Assembly: GCF_009650435.1 (NCBI RefSeq)
Contig: NZ_VVIP01000004.1
Span: 1 to 32,551 of the forward strand
Source: Foetidibacter luteolus
GTDB lineage: Bacteria > Bacteroidota > Bacteroidia > Chitinophagales > Chitinophagaceae
Reading direction: 5' to 3'
DNA: 32,551 nt
The first letter of the stretch is position 1. Every line of letters starts with the position of its first letter. This document shows positions 23,801 to 31,233 of this stretch, piece by piece. A program made the position numbers and the translations under genes. A model generated the notes under the pieces. The model ran no database searches. It was not told the DNA's origin and saw only the letters and a program-made list of their open reading frames with translations.

Positions 23801-24559
23801 ATGACGAATACCATTTTAATTACCGGCGCTACGTCGGGCTTTGGAAAAGCCATTGCTACCAAATTTGCTGCTGCCGGCTGGAACTGCATTGTTACCGGCC
23901 GCCGCCAGGAAAGGTTGCAGCAACTTGCTGACGGTTTGACCGCTACACACGGCGTTAGCATATTACCATTGGTTTTTGATGTGCGTGACAGGCAGCGTGT
24001 TTTTAACCAGCTAACCCAACTGCCGGCCGAATGGCAGCAGATTGATGTGCTGGTAAACAACGCAGGCCTTGCTGCCGGACGTGACAGCTTTTACGATGCT
24101 GCTATAGACGACTTTGATGAAATGATTGACACCAATGTAAAAGGGCTGCTGTATGTAAGTAAAGCGGTGTTGCCATTTATGACGGCACGGCGCAAGGGGC
24201 ATATTATTAACATTGGATCTGTAGCCGGCAAAGAAGTGTATATGAATGGCAGCGTGTATTGCGGAAGCAAGTTTGCTGTAGATGCCATTAGCAAGGGGCA
24301 GCGCATGGACTTGCTGCCTTATAAAATAAAAGTTACTGCCATACACCCCGGCGCAGCGGAGACGGAATTTTCTTTGGTACGCTTTAAAGGTGATGACGCA
24401 AAGGCCAGGCAGGTGTATGATGGTTATGAACCGCTGCTTGCTGAAGACATTGCCAATACGGTTTATTACTGTGCTACGCTGCCGCCACATGTATGTATTA
24501 ACGACCTGGTGATAACCTGTACGGCGCAGGCCAACTCGTATTACACGCACAAAGAATAA
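23801..24559 (+). CDS. Short-chain dehydrogenase/reductase (YdfG-like)
   Basis: This encodes 252 aa from the ATG at 23801. A longer frame from 23699 is open but encodes part of a repeat element. Motifs: nucleotide-binding TGATSGFG (residues 8-15), NNAG (86-89), catalytic Ser140, Tyr153 and Lys157 (SVYCGSKFA), then HPGAAETEFS. The C-terminus (PLLAEDIANTVYYCATLPPHVCINDLVITCTAQ) fits the YdfG / 3-hydroxy-acid dehydrogenase subgroup, which uses NADP and oxidises small hydroxy acids such as serine. The substrate is not fixed by sequence. It is convergent with the cytochrome peroxidase gene, with 5 bp between them. Confidence 0.9.
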   Translation: MTNTILITGATSGFGKAIATKFAAAGWNCIVTGRRQERLQQLADGLTATHGVSILPLVFDVRDRQRVFNQLTQLPAEWQQIDVLVNNAGLAAGRDSFYDAAIDDFDEMIDTNVKGLLYVSKAVLPFMTARRKGHIINIGSVAGKEVYMNGSVYCGSKFAVDAISKGQRMDLLPYKIKVTAIHPGAAETEFSLVRFKGDDAKARQVYDGYEPLLAEDIANTVYYCATLPPHVCINDLVITCTAQANSYYTHKE

Positions 24560-24564
24560 GCGTT

Positions 24565-25632
24565 TTAATGTACGTGCTGCGCAGGCGGCGGCAGGGTTTC
24601 TACGGGCGGTTCAAAACGTGGGTCTTTTACAAAACTGCTGTCTGTAAGCGCCATCATAAAAGCGGTAAGCTGCCCTATTTCAAAGTTTGACAGGGGTATG
24701 CCTTTAGGCATCAGCAAAGAATCTGTAGTAGGCATGTTGATAACAGAGGTTCTGTAATGCTGCAATACATCAAAAGTGCTGTATAGGCGGCCATCGTGTG
24801 TGTAGGGGGCGGTAAGCATTACGTTGCGCAACGAAGGAACCCTGAACTTAAGCGAATCCGCAGCGTTGCGGGTAATGCGCATGCGCCCAAAGTCGTTAAT
24901 GGTGGTATCCAGGTCTAAGCCAATGTTACGGTAGCTGTAGTCAGTAAACATTGGTTCGGTATGGCAACTGGCGCATTTTTTCCTGAAAATATCATAACCC
25001 AGTTTTTCTGGCAGGTTAAAGTTGGCTTCGCCCCGCATTACTTTATCGTATTTGCTGTTGTTGCTAACCATCATTAACACAAACTGGCTTAGCGCCATAT
25101 TCATGCGGCGGGTATTGATAACGGCATCTCCAAAAGCCGTTTTAAACAGTTTGCGGTACTCTGCGTCTTTGTTTAATTTGTTGATGACGTTTTCAATAGT
25201 TTCGCCCATTTCGTTGGCGGCGGTAATTGGCGCCAGTGGCTGTAGGTCAAGGTGGTTAATGCCGCCGTCCAGCATCAGCTCTTTTTGCCAGGCCAGGTTA
25301 AATAGTCCTGGTGCGTTACGGGTAGTAAGTGTATTGTTGATGCCGTGGCTAAGGTTATGGTCGTAAGTGGCAAAGGCGGAAAACTGCTGGTGGCAACTGG
25401 CACAGGCAAAATTACCATCGGCGCTAAGGCGGCCGTCGTAGAATAGTTTGCGGCCCAGTTGAAACCCTTCTTTGGTAAGCGGGTTCTGCTTAAAATCGTA
25501 CACAGGTTGTGGCCACCCCTGGGGTACGGTAAACTGCAGGGGCGTTGTTTTGTTTATTCTTTGCCTATGGATAAACGAAGCACCGGCCATTACTGCCGCA
25601 CATAACAATATCAACACTGCCAGTCTTTTCAT
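24565..25632 (-). CDS. Di-haem cytochrome c peroxidase (MauG/CCP family)
   Basis: This is a 355-aa periplasmic protein with an N-terminal signal or anchor (RLAVLILLCAAVMAGASF). Two haem c sites are present: CASCH at residues 77-81 and CASCH at 220-224, as in bacterial CcpA/MauG proteins. Other family segments are LGRKLFYDGRLSADGNFACASCHQ, HGINNTLTTRNAPGLFNLAWQKELMLDGG and APYTHDGRLYSTFDVLQHY. It is expected to reduce hydrogen peroxide using cytochrome c, although MauG-like oxidases share the same motifs. The gene stands alone, convergent with the SDR gene and separated from hisS by 105 bp carrying a GTTGCGTCGCA repeat. Confidence 0.93.
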   Translation of the reverse strand: MKRLAVLILLCAAVMAGASFIHRQRINKTTPLQFTVPQGWPQPVYDFKQNPLTKEGFQLGRKLFYDGRLSADGNFACASCHQQFSAFATYDHNLSHGINNTLTTRNAPGLFNLAWQKELMLDGGINHLDLQPLAPITAANEMGETIENVINKLNKDAEYRKLFKTAFGDAVINTRRMNMALSQFVLMMVSNNSKYDKVMRGEANFNLPEKLGYDIFRKKCASCHTEPMFTDYSYRNIGLDLDTTINDFGRMRITRNAADSLKFRVPSLRNVMLTAPYTHDGRLYSTFDVLQHYRTSVINMPTTDSLLMPKGIPLSNFEIGQLTAFMMALTDSSFVKDPRFEPPVETLPPPAQHVH

Positions 25633-25704
25633 TCAATCGTTATTGGTATGCCTCCGGCATAGTTTTTTTTATTTGGCCGCCAACCGCGTTGCTACTATGA
25701 GGCT

Positions 25705-25727
25705 TTGGTTGCGTCGCACTCTTGTAC
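25705..25727 (+). repeat. GTTGCGTCGCACTCTTGTAC repeat
   Basis: The 19 bases TTGCGTCGCACTCTTGTAC are identical to 15112-15130. It lies between the hisS stop and the cytochrome peroxidase start, i.e. in the peroxidase's 5' region on the minus strand. Confidence 0.6.
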
Positions 25728-25737
25728 CGAAGCAATT

Positions 25738-27111
25738 CTATTCAGCAATGTGCAGCAGGTTTTGCAGGTGCCCGGCAAGTTCAGCCTGTTGCACGGTGGT
25801 TTGTTCGCCCTTCTGCAAATCTTTTACATTACAGATACCTTCCTGCAATTCTTTGCTGCCAATGATGGCTATGTAAGGTATGTTCTTTTTTTCCGCGTAC
25901 TTAAACTGTTTATCAAATTTGGCCTGCTCGTGGTAAATCTCGCAACGTATTTTCCTTGCCCTTAACTGCTGTGCCAGTTCAAAAGCGTTTTTGCTTTCGG
26001 CTTCGCCCAGGTTAAAAAACAACAGTTGGGTGCCTGTCTGCACAGCTTCCGGAAAAAGTTTCAGTTCTTCCATTACATCATAAATCCTGTCAACACCAAA
26101 AGAAATGCCCACGCCGGGCAGGTTGGGTACGCCAAAGAGGCCGGTTAAATCATCATAACGGCCACCACCGCCAATGCTTCCCATATTCACACCAACCGCT
26201 TTTACCTCGAAGATGGTACCAGTGTAATAGTTGAGGCCGCGGGCCAGCGTAAAATCGGCCACGAAAGCCGGGTTGTTTTGATAGTTAAGCACAAAGCTTA
26301 GTTCTTCCAACCCCTTTTTACCGGTTTCGTTTTCACCGATCAGCAGTGACAGTTGCTGCAGCTTTTCTTCGTTGCCGCCATCAATGGCCAGGTATTTCTC
26401 TATCAGCTCAATTTGCTGAGGCTGCAAACCACGCTGGGCCAGCTCTTCCTTTACTTTGTCGAGGCCAATTTTATCCAGCTTGTCAATAGCGATGGTAATG
26501 TCCATCATTTTGTCTGCACCGCCGCAAAGCTCAGCCAGTGCCGCCAATATTTTACGGTTGTTGATTTTGATTTCTACGGCGATGCCAAGTTTGGCAAATA
26601 CGGTAGCATAGATGCCCGCAAGCTCCACTTCGTTCAACAGCGATTTGCTGCCGACTACATCCGCATCGCATTGGCAAAACTCACGGTAGCGGCCACGTTG
26701 AGGTTTGTCAGCCCGCCACACAGGTTGAATTTGATAACGCTTGAAAGGGAAAGTAAGCTGTCCATGGTTCATTGCTACATAGCGGGCAAAAGGAATAGTC
26801 AGATCGTAACGGAGAGCACGTTCTGTAATTCCCGCTGTGTTTTTACCTGCGAGAACCTTTTCAAAATCTTCTTTTGCCCTGACGTGCTTTTCCGGCCGTT
26901 CCAGCCCATTATTCAGGATCTTAAAAATAAGTTTGTCCCCTTCTTCTCCATACTTGCCCATCAGCGTGTCCAGGTTTTCCATGGTGGGTGTTTCCAGTGG
27001 CTGAAAGCCATACAGCTCAAATACCTGCCTGATGCTGTTGAATATATAGTTGCGTTTTCTTACAGTTTCTGCATTAAAATCTCTTGTTCCCTGTGGTATA
27101 GATGGTTTCAT
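25738..27111 (-). CDS. hisS: Histidyl-tRNA synthetase
   Basis: This encodes 457 aa from the ATG at 27111 (MKPSIPQGTRDF); a TTG at 27123 lies in the adjacent repeat tract and is not used. Class II synthetase motifs are visible: motif 1 region (TMENLDTLMGKYGEEGDKLIFKI), motif 2 (RYDLTIPFARYVAMN, then RYQIQPVWRADKPQRGRYREF), the histidine-specific LARGLNYYTGTIFEV, and motif 3 (GVGISFGVDRIYDVM). The C-terminal anticodon-binding domain (TQLLFFNLGEAESKNAFELAQQLRARK) is present. It charges tRNA-His. It lies downstream of the tyrosine phosphatase gene on the same strand, with a minisatellite filling the gap. Confidence 0.97.
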   Translation of the reverse strand: MKPSIPQGTRDFNAETVRKRNYIFNSIRQVFELYGFQPLETPTMENLDTLMGKYGEEGDKLIFKILNNGLERPEKHVRAKEDFEKVLAGKNTAGITERALRYDLTIPFARYVAMNHGQLTFPFKRYQIQPVWRADKPQRGRYREFCQCDADVVGSKSLLNEVELAGIYATVFAKLGIAVEIKINNRKILAALAELCGGADKMMDITIAIDKLDKIGLDKVKEELAQRGLQPQQIELIEKYLAIDGGNEEKLQQLSLLIGENETGKKGLEELSFVLNYQNNPAFVADFTLARGLNYYTGTIFEVKAVGVNMGSIGGGGRYDDLTGLFGVPNLPGVGISFGVDRIYDVMEELKLFPEAVQTGTQLLFFNLGEAESKNAFELAQQLRARKIRCEIYHEQAKFDKQFKYAEKKNIPYIAIIGSKELQEGICNVKDLQKGEQTTVQQAELAGHLQNLLHIAE

Positions 27112-27118
27112 TAGTAAA

Positions 27119-27218
27119 GTCAAATAAAGTCAATGAGTCAAATAAAGTCAATGAGTCAAAAAGCCAGTGAGTCAAAAAGTCAATGAGTCAAAAAGTCAAT
27201 TAGTCAAAAAGTCAATCC
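27119..27218 (-). repeat. GTCAAAAAGTCAATGA minisatellite immediately 5' of hisS
   Basis: Six tandem units fill the gap between the phosphatase stop and the hisS start: 27119-27136 and 27137-27154 (18 bp, identical), 27155-27170, 27171-27186, 27187-27202 and 27203-27218 (16 bp). On the transcribed minus strand each unit reads roughly TCATTGACTTTTTGAC. The array ends only 8 bp from the hisS ATG, so it is the 5' untranslated region or promoter. Confidence 0.9.
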
Positions 27219-27223
27219 GGGGC

Positions 27224-27694
27224 TTACACTTTTGCATTTACCGCATACTTCCGCAAAATATTATCGCAGGCTTTGGCAATCATATCGTACACTGTATGAA
27301 AGCCGTCTTCGGTGCCATACCAGGGGTCTGGTACATTGCGGTTTTGGCCCGGGTATAATTCGTTCAGCAGCAGGTCAACCTTGCTTTCATCCCAAAGTTC
27401 GCGGCTTATATGCTTAACGTCGTTGTAATTGCTGCTGTCCATAACGTATATTTTATCATACTGCAGCATATCCTCCTTTCTGAACTGGCGGCAGCATTGT
27501 TTGCTGATATCCACGCCATTTAGCCTGGCCACTTTTTGAGACAGGTGGTGTGGTGGCTCACCAATATGCCAGTTGCCCGTGCCTGCACTGTCAACCTTCC
27601 AGTTAAGCCCCGCTTTATCAGCCTTGTATTGTAAAATACCTTCTGCCAATGGGCTTCGGCAAATATTGCCCAGGCAGATCATTAAAATTTTCAT
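27224..27694 (-). CDS. Low-molecular-weight protein-tyrosine phosphatase
   Basis: This encodes 156 aa from the ATG at 27694; the frame continues upstream to 27751 but MKILMICLGNICRSPLAEG is the canonical start. Cys7-LGNIC-Arg13-Ser is the CX5RS phosphate-binding loop with nucleophile Cys7. The general-acid Asp appears in VPDPWYG. HISRELWDESKVD and the C-terminal FHTVYDMIAKACDNILRKY helix fit the arsenate-reductase-like fold. Targets are unknown, but in bacteria these often act on tyrosine-phosphorylated polysaccharide-export kinases. The TATATTTG at 27700-27707 (minus strand) lies only 5 bp upstream, too close for a normal promoter unless leaderless. Confidence 0.92.
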   Translation of the reverse strand: MKILMICLGNICRSPLAEGILQYKADKAGLNWKVDSAGTGNWHIGEPPHHLSQKVARLNGVDISKQCCRQFRKEDMLQYDKIYVMDSSNYNDVKHISRELWDESKVDLLLNELYPGQNRNVPDPWYGTEDGFHTVYDMIAKACDNILRKYAVNAKV

Positions 27695-27807
27695 GGCTGC
27701 AAATATAATACATGCCCACCGGCTAAGTAAAACTGGTGATTTTTGGTTCAATGCCGGTTATTTAATAAGAGTGCCAGGTTAAGCCCCGCAACAGGCGGTG
27801 AAGACCC

Positions 27808-27854
27808 TGTCGAAAGCGGATTAACAAAGGCGGCTTGCATGACCGGTTTCGACA
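27808..27854. repeat. TGTCGAAAGCGG / CCGGTTTCGACA inverted repeat
   Basis: The arms 27808-27819 and 27843-27854 are complementary at 11 of 12 positions, 23 bases apart. The right arm continues AGCTCAACCTGACA. This resembles the widespread TTCGACAAGCTC...GACA type of REP-like intergenic palindrome. It lies between the phosphatase and copy D of the 140-bp element. Confidence 0.65.
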
Positions 27855-27920
27855 AGCTCAACCTGACATTCGTTTCTCAACAGACCGGCATCCTGCAACT
27901 TGTAACCGGCAACCGGCTTT

Positions 27921-28030
27921 CGGGTGAGGGATTGAAGCGGTTACCCCGGTGAGGCCATCGCAGCAAGGCTTTTGTGCCGGAGTAATAGCGGAAAGCCCGA
28001 CCCCTTGCGATAGCTTGGGGGCACCCCCTT
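27921..28030 (+). repeat. 140-bp interspersed element, copy D
   Basis: This carries GGGTGAGGGATTGAAGCGG, TTACCCCGGTGAGGCC, TTGTGCCGGAGTAATAGCGG, AAAGCCCG and CCCCTTGCGATAGCTTGGGG. The arm 27954-27962 pairs with 28006-28014 at 8 of 9 positions, as in copy A, while the inner sequence differs. The 5' CCTGCCTGC part is mostly lost. It ends 52 bp before the efp -33 element. Confidence 0.75.
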
Positions 28031-28082
28031 AAAAGGATAAATCTGTAATGCAAAGCCCTGCCGCGTTACCGAAAAACCATTA

Positions 28083-28112
28083 TTGAAATTTGATACCCAA
28101 TCCCTACTTTTG
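28083..28112 (+). promoter_or_regulatory. efp promoter (Bacteroidota -33/-7)
   Basis: TTG at 28083-28085, a 19-bp spacer, then TACTTTTG at 28105-28112 exactly fits the Bacteroidota sigma consensus TTG-N19-TAnnTTTG. Transcription would start around 28118-28120, about 22 bases before the efp ATG. Confidence 0.72.
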
Positions 28113-28141
28113 CGCCCTGACAAAAAATTAAACCAATTTTT

Positions 28142-28708
28142 ATGGCTACTACATCAGATATCAGCCGCGGCATGATCTTGAAGCTGGATGGCAGTTTGTA
28201 TTCAGTAGTGGAATTCGGCGAAAACAAAACAGCCAGGGCGGCCGCCAAAGTTTGGGCCAAACTGAAAGGCGTTGACAACAGCCGCACTATTGAAAAAACA
28301 TGGAACAGCGGCGAAACCATCTTCCCGGTAAGGGTGGAGAAAAAAACTTACCAGTACCTGTATAAAGATGAGTCGGGCTATAACCTGATGAACAATGAAA
28401 CTTTTGAGCAAATTGCTTTGGGCGAGGAAATGATTGATGCACCGCAGTTTTTGAAAGATGGCAGCGAAGTGTTTGTATTTATTAATACAGAAACAGAACA
28501 GCCCATAGGCGCCGAACTGCCTGAAAAAATTGTGGTACAGATTACCTACTGCGAACCAGGTGTAAGGGGCGATACCGCTACCCGTGCATTAAAAGCCGCT
28601 ACTATTGAAACAGGTGCTACCGTTAACGTGCCCCTGTTTGTAAATGAAGGCGAACTGATAAGGGTAAACACCAAAACAGGCGAATACGTAGAAAGGGTGA
28701 AGGAATAA
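28142..28708 (+). CDS. efp: Elongation factor P, arginine-type
   Basis: This is a 188-aa protein with the three beta-domains of EF-P, which relieves ribosome stalling at polyproline. C-terminal signatures are complete (YCEPGVRGDTATRALKAATIETG, then VNTKTGEYVERVKE). The tip loop reads GENKTARAAAKVWAKLK. It aligns without gaps to the arginine-type loop of Pseudomonas EF-P (NKSGRNAAVVKMKLK), placing Arg32 where lysine-type proteins have the modified Lys34. The prolines and KPGKG pattern of lysine-type EF-P are absent. If modified, the enzyme would be an EarP-type rhamnosyltransferase, not seen in this window. It is the first gene of efp-accB-accC, with its own terminator. Confidence 0.95.
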   Translation: MATTSDISRGMILKLDGSLYSVVEFGENKTARAAAKVWAKLKGVDNSRTIEKTWNSGETIFPVRVEKKTYQYLYKDESGYNLMNNETFEQIALGEEMIDAPQFLKDGSEVFVFINTETEQPIGAELPEKIVVQITYCEPGVRGDTATRALKAATIETGATVNVPLFVNEGELIRVNTKTGEYVERVKE

Positions 28709-28731
28709 AACCTGCTGATAAATACATTTAC

Positions 28732-28758
28732 AGGGATGGCTGCAAACCATCCCTTTTT
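28732..28758 (+). terminator. Rho-independent terminator of efp
   Basis: AGGGATGG at 28732-28739 pairs perfectly with CCATCCCT at 28747-28754 around a 7-base loop, followed by a five-T run. It lies 23 bp after the efp stop, so accB likely has its own promoter. Confidence 0.88.
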
Positions 28759-28884
28759 CATAAGCATTACCGAAAAATTAAAGTAGCGCCAAAACGCTCA
28801 AAACTTATTGAATTTGCCTATTTTGCTTCTCTTTTTGGGCAAAAAAGGCAAAAAATATTATAAAATCTCCCAAAATTCTGTCAT

Positions 28885-29367
28885 ATGGATTTCAAGCAAA
28901 TTCAGGAGTTGATAAAGCTTATCAACAAGAGCAACATAGGGGAAGTTTCTGTGGAAGAGAAGGATTTTAAGATAACTATCAAGCAGAAAAAGGAGCCGGG
29001 ACAAACCGTGGTAGCATCTGCCCCGCAGATATACTCAGCGCCTCCACCCGCTTATGCTGCACCGGCCCCCGCATTGTCGGCAGCGCCTGCGGCAGCAGAG
29101 CCCAAAGCCGCAGAATTAAAGGCTGACAACCTTATTACCATCAAAAGCCCCATGATAGGCACCTTCTACCGCCGCCCGGCGCCCGATAAACCCAACTTTT
29201 TAGAAGTGGGCGATGAAATTACCGTGGGCAAAGTGGTTTGCATTATTGAAGCCATGAAATTGTTTAATGAAATAGAAAGCGAAGTAAGCGGCAAGCTGGT
29301 AAAAATACTGGTGGATGATGCCAGCCCTGTTGAATATGACCAGCCGCTGTTTTTGTTAGAGCCTTAG
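28885..29367 (+). CDS. accB: Biotin carboxyl carrier protein of acetyl-CoA carboxylase
   Basis: This is a 160-aa protein. The N-terminal ~35 residues (FKQIQELIKLINKSNIGEVSVEEKDFKITIKQKK) are the usual BCCP start, followed by an Ala/Pro-rich linker (residues ~42-80). The biotinyl domain has SPMIGTFYRRPAPDKPNFLEVGDEITVGKVVCIIEAMKLFNEIESEVSG; Lys125 in EAMKL carries biotin. Leu in place of the usual Met after the Lys looks like a Bacteroidota norm rather than a defect. It carries the carboxyl group from AccC to the transferase in the first step of fatty-acid synthesis. It is followed by accC after 226 bp. Confidence 0.97.
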   Translation: MDFKQIQELIKLINKSNIGEVSVEEKDFKITIKQKKEPGQTVVASAPQIYSAPPPAYAAPAPALSAAPAAAEPKAAELKADNLITIKSPMIGTFYRRPAPDKPNFLEVGDEITVGKVVCIIEAMKLFNEIESEVSGKLVKILVDDASPVEYDQPLFLLEP

Positions 29368-29593
29368 TTAATGTGCTGATTTTGCTAATGTGTAAATGAA
29401 TGAAAACTCTTGCTTGTTTTCATTGTATTCAAAGCACGGGTTATGCAAAAACATAAGCAAAGAGCCTAACAAAATTCTTGCTGCGCTATAGAGCGAAAGA
29501 GCCGATTAACATATACTTGGTTTTTATTTTCTAACAGCCTGCGCTGGGTGCTGAACAAGCACATCAGCCAACTGGCTAATTAGCTAATTAACA
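29368..29593. repeat. accB-accC gap with short repeat phrases
   Basis: The gap opens with AATGTGCTGATTTTGCTAATGTG at about 29371-29393, related to the grpE-dnaJ gap phrase, and closes with AGCCAACTGGCTAATTAGCTAATTAAC at 29567-29593, directly adjoining the accC ATG. No gene or terminator is seen, so read-through from accB to accC is plausible. Confidence 0.5.
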
Positions 29594-30934
29594 ATGTTTA
29601 AAAAAGTACTGATTGCCAACCGCGGCGAGATTGCGCTTCGTGTAATACGCACCTGCAGAGAGATGGGCATTAAAACAGTAGCGGTTTACTCAACGGCGGA
29701 TAAAGACAGCCTGCATGTAAAATTTGCCGACGAAGCTGTTTGCATTGGCAAGCCGCAGAGTTCAGATTCTTATCTTAACATTCCGCACATAATGGCGGCG
29801 GCTGAAATAACCAATGCCGATGCCGTGCACCCCGGTTATGGATTTTTGGCTGAAAATGCCAAATTCTCGCAAATATGCGGCGACCATAACATTAAGTTTA
29901 TCGGCCCCACGCCCGAAATGATTAACGCGATGGGCGACAAGATTACCGCCAAAGAAACCATGATAAAAGCCGGTGTGCCTGTAGTGCCGGGCAGCGGCGG
30001 CTTGCTGGAAAGTGTGGAGCAGGCCAAAGACCTGGCCAAAAACGTAGTAGGCTACCCTGTTATACTTAAGGCTACCGCCGGCGGTGGTGGCAAGGGCATG
30101 CGTGTGGTATGGCAGGAAAGTGAGCTGGAAAAAGCTTTCAATACCGCCAAGGCAGAGGCTGCCGCATCGTTTAAGAACGATGGCATTTACATGGAAAAAT
30201 TTGTGGAAGAACCACGCCATATAGAAATACAGGTTGCAGGCGACCGCTATGGCACTGTTTGCCACCTGAGCGAAAGAGATTGCTCCATACAACGCCGCCA
30301 CCAAAAACTGGTGGAAGAATCGCCTTCTCCGTTTATGACGGATGAATTGCGGCAGAAAATGGGCGAAGCTGCCATAAAAGCTGCCAGCGCCATTAACTAC
30401 GAAAGTGTGGGCACCATAGAGTTCCTGGTAGATAAGCACCGCAATTTCTACTTTATGGAAATGAATACCCGCATACAGGTAGAGCATTGCGTAACGGAAG
30501 AGGTAATCAACTTTGACCTGATTAAAGAGCAGATAAAAATAGCCATGGGCGAGAAAATATCCGGCGAAAATTATACGCCCCAGGGCCATGCTATTGAGTG
30601 CCGCATTAATGCCGAAGATCCCTACAACGATTTCCGTCCTTCGCCCGGTAAAATTACCGTGTTAAATACTCCGGGCGGCCATGGGGTACGTGTTGACAGC
30701 CACGTGTATGCCGGCTACGTAATACCGCCTTATTACGACTCCATGATAAGCAAGCTTATTACCGTTGCCCGCACCCGGGACGAGGCCATCAGCACCATGT
30801 ACCGTGCCCTCAGCGAGTATGTAATTGAAGGTGTTAAAACCACCATTCCCTTTCACCTGCAGCTAATGCAGAACGAAGATTTCAGAAAAGGAAATTTCAA
30901 TACCAAGTTCCTGGAAACGTTCCAGCTTAAATAA
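29594..30934 (+). CDS. accC: Biotin carboxylase subunit of acetyl-CoA carboxylase
   Basis: This is a 446-aa ATP-grasp enzyme of the usual AccC length. The start [37 protein letters not shown] is canonical. Other motifs are [13 protein letters not shown], the glycine-rich ATP loop [32 protein letters not shown], the catalytic segment [16 protein letters not shown], and [21 protein letters not shown]. It uses ATP and bicarbonate to carboxylate biotin on AccB. It is followed immediately by a strong terminator, marking the end of the efp-accB-accC segment. Confidence 0.98.
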   Translation: MFKKVLIANRGEIALRVIRTCREMGIKTVAVYSTADKDSLHVKFADEAVCIGKPQSSDSYLNIPHIMAAAEITNADAVHPGYGFLAENAKFSQICGDHNIKFIGPTPEMINAMGDKITAKETMIKAGVPVVPGSGGLLESVEQAKDLAKNVVGYPVILKATAGGGGKGMRVVWQESELEKAFNTAKAEAAASFKNDGIYMEKFVEEPRHIEIQVAGDRYGTVCHLSERDCSIQRRHQKLVEESPSPFMTDELRQKMGEAAIKAASAINYESVGTIEFLVDKHRNFYFMEMNTRIQVEHCVTEEVINFDLIKEQIKIAMGEKISGENYTPQGHAIECRINAEDPYNDFRPSPGKITVLNTPGGHGVRVDSHVYAGYVIPPYYDSMISKLITVARTRDEAISTMYRALSEYVIEGVKTTIPFHLQLMQNEDFRKGNFNTKFLETFQLK

Positions 30935-30941
30935 AAGAAAG

Positions 30942-30968
30942 TCCCGCCAAAAGGCGGGATTTTTTTTT
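30942..30968 (+). terminator. Rho-independent terminator of accC
   Basis: TCCCGCC at 30942-30948 pairs with GGCGGGA at 30953-30959 around an AAAA loop, followed by nine T. It starts 8 bp after the accC stop. Confidence 0.95.
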
Positions 30969-31060
30969 GCTGTATACCTGTATCAAATTTTTTTGTTTTT
31001 CACCCCTGCTGTTTCCGTTGCGGATTATTTTAATACCGGCTAATAACTCCGTGACATCTT

Positions 31061-31122
31061 CGTTGCGTCGCAAGCACTTCATCGTTCGGTTCATTGGGCA
31101 TCTTTTCAGACCCGGGTAGAAG
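31061..31122 (+). repeat. GTTGCGTCGCA-family repeat, long copy
   Basis: CGTTGCGTCGCAAGCACTTC, then ATCGTTCGGTTCATTGGGCA, then TCTTTTCAGACCCGGGTAGA. It matches 3350-3397 over its whole length with a few changes (there CAGCCCCGGGTAGA). Partial copies are at 651-662, 15112, 19889 and 25709. It lies in the 299-bp gap before the GH43 gene; nothing else is seen in that gap. Confidence 0.65.
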
Positions 31123-31233
31123 GGCTGGGCCACACTTTTTACTGATTTTCCGGCTGGCCTGATAGTACCTGTATGCCACAAATATGGTCTTATCTTCTAT
31201 TACTATCGAGTTTCACCAGTGCAATAAGACAAC

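Noticed and set aside
27119..27218. Possible CRISPR array at the hisS tandem repeats
   Set aside because: Units are 16-18 bp placed head to tail with no unique spacers and no cas genes nearby.
27700..27707. TATATTTG as promoter of the tyrosine phosphatase
   Set aside because: It is 5 bp from the start codon, which would require a leaderless transcript, and no -33 element is present.
27941..28123. Minus-strand 60-aa open frame
   Set aside because: It lies over repeat copy D and the efp promoter, with the same repeat-derived tail.
29762..30589. 275-aa minus-strand open frame opposite accC
   Set aside because: It is antisense to the highly conserved biotin carboxylase frame and His/Tyr/Phe-rich as expected of a shadow.
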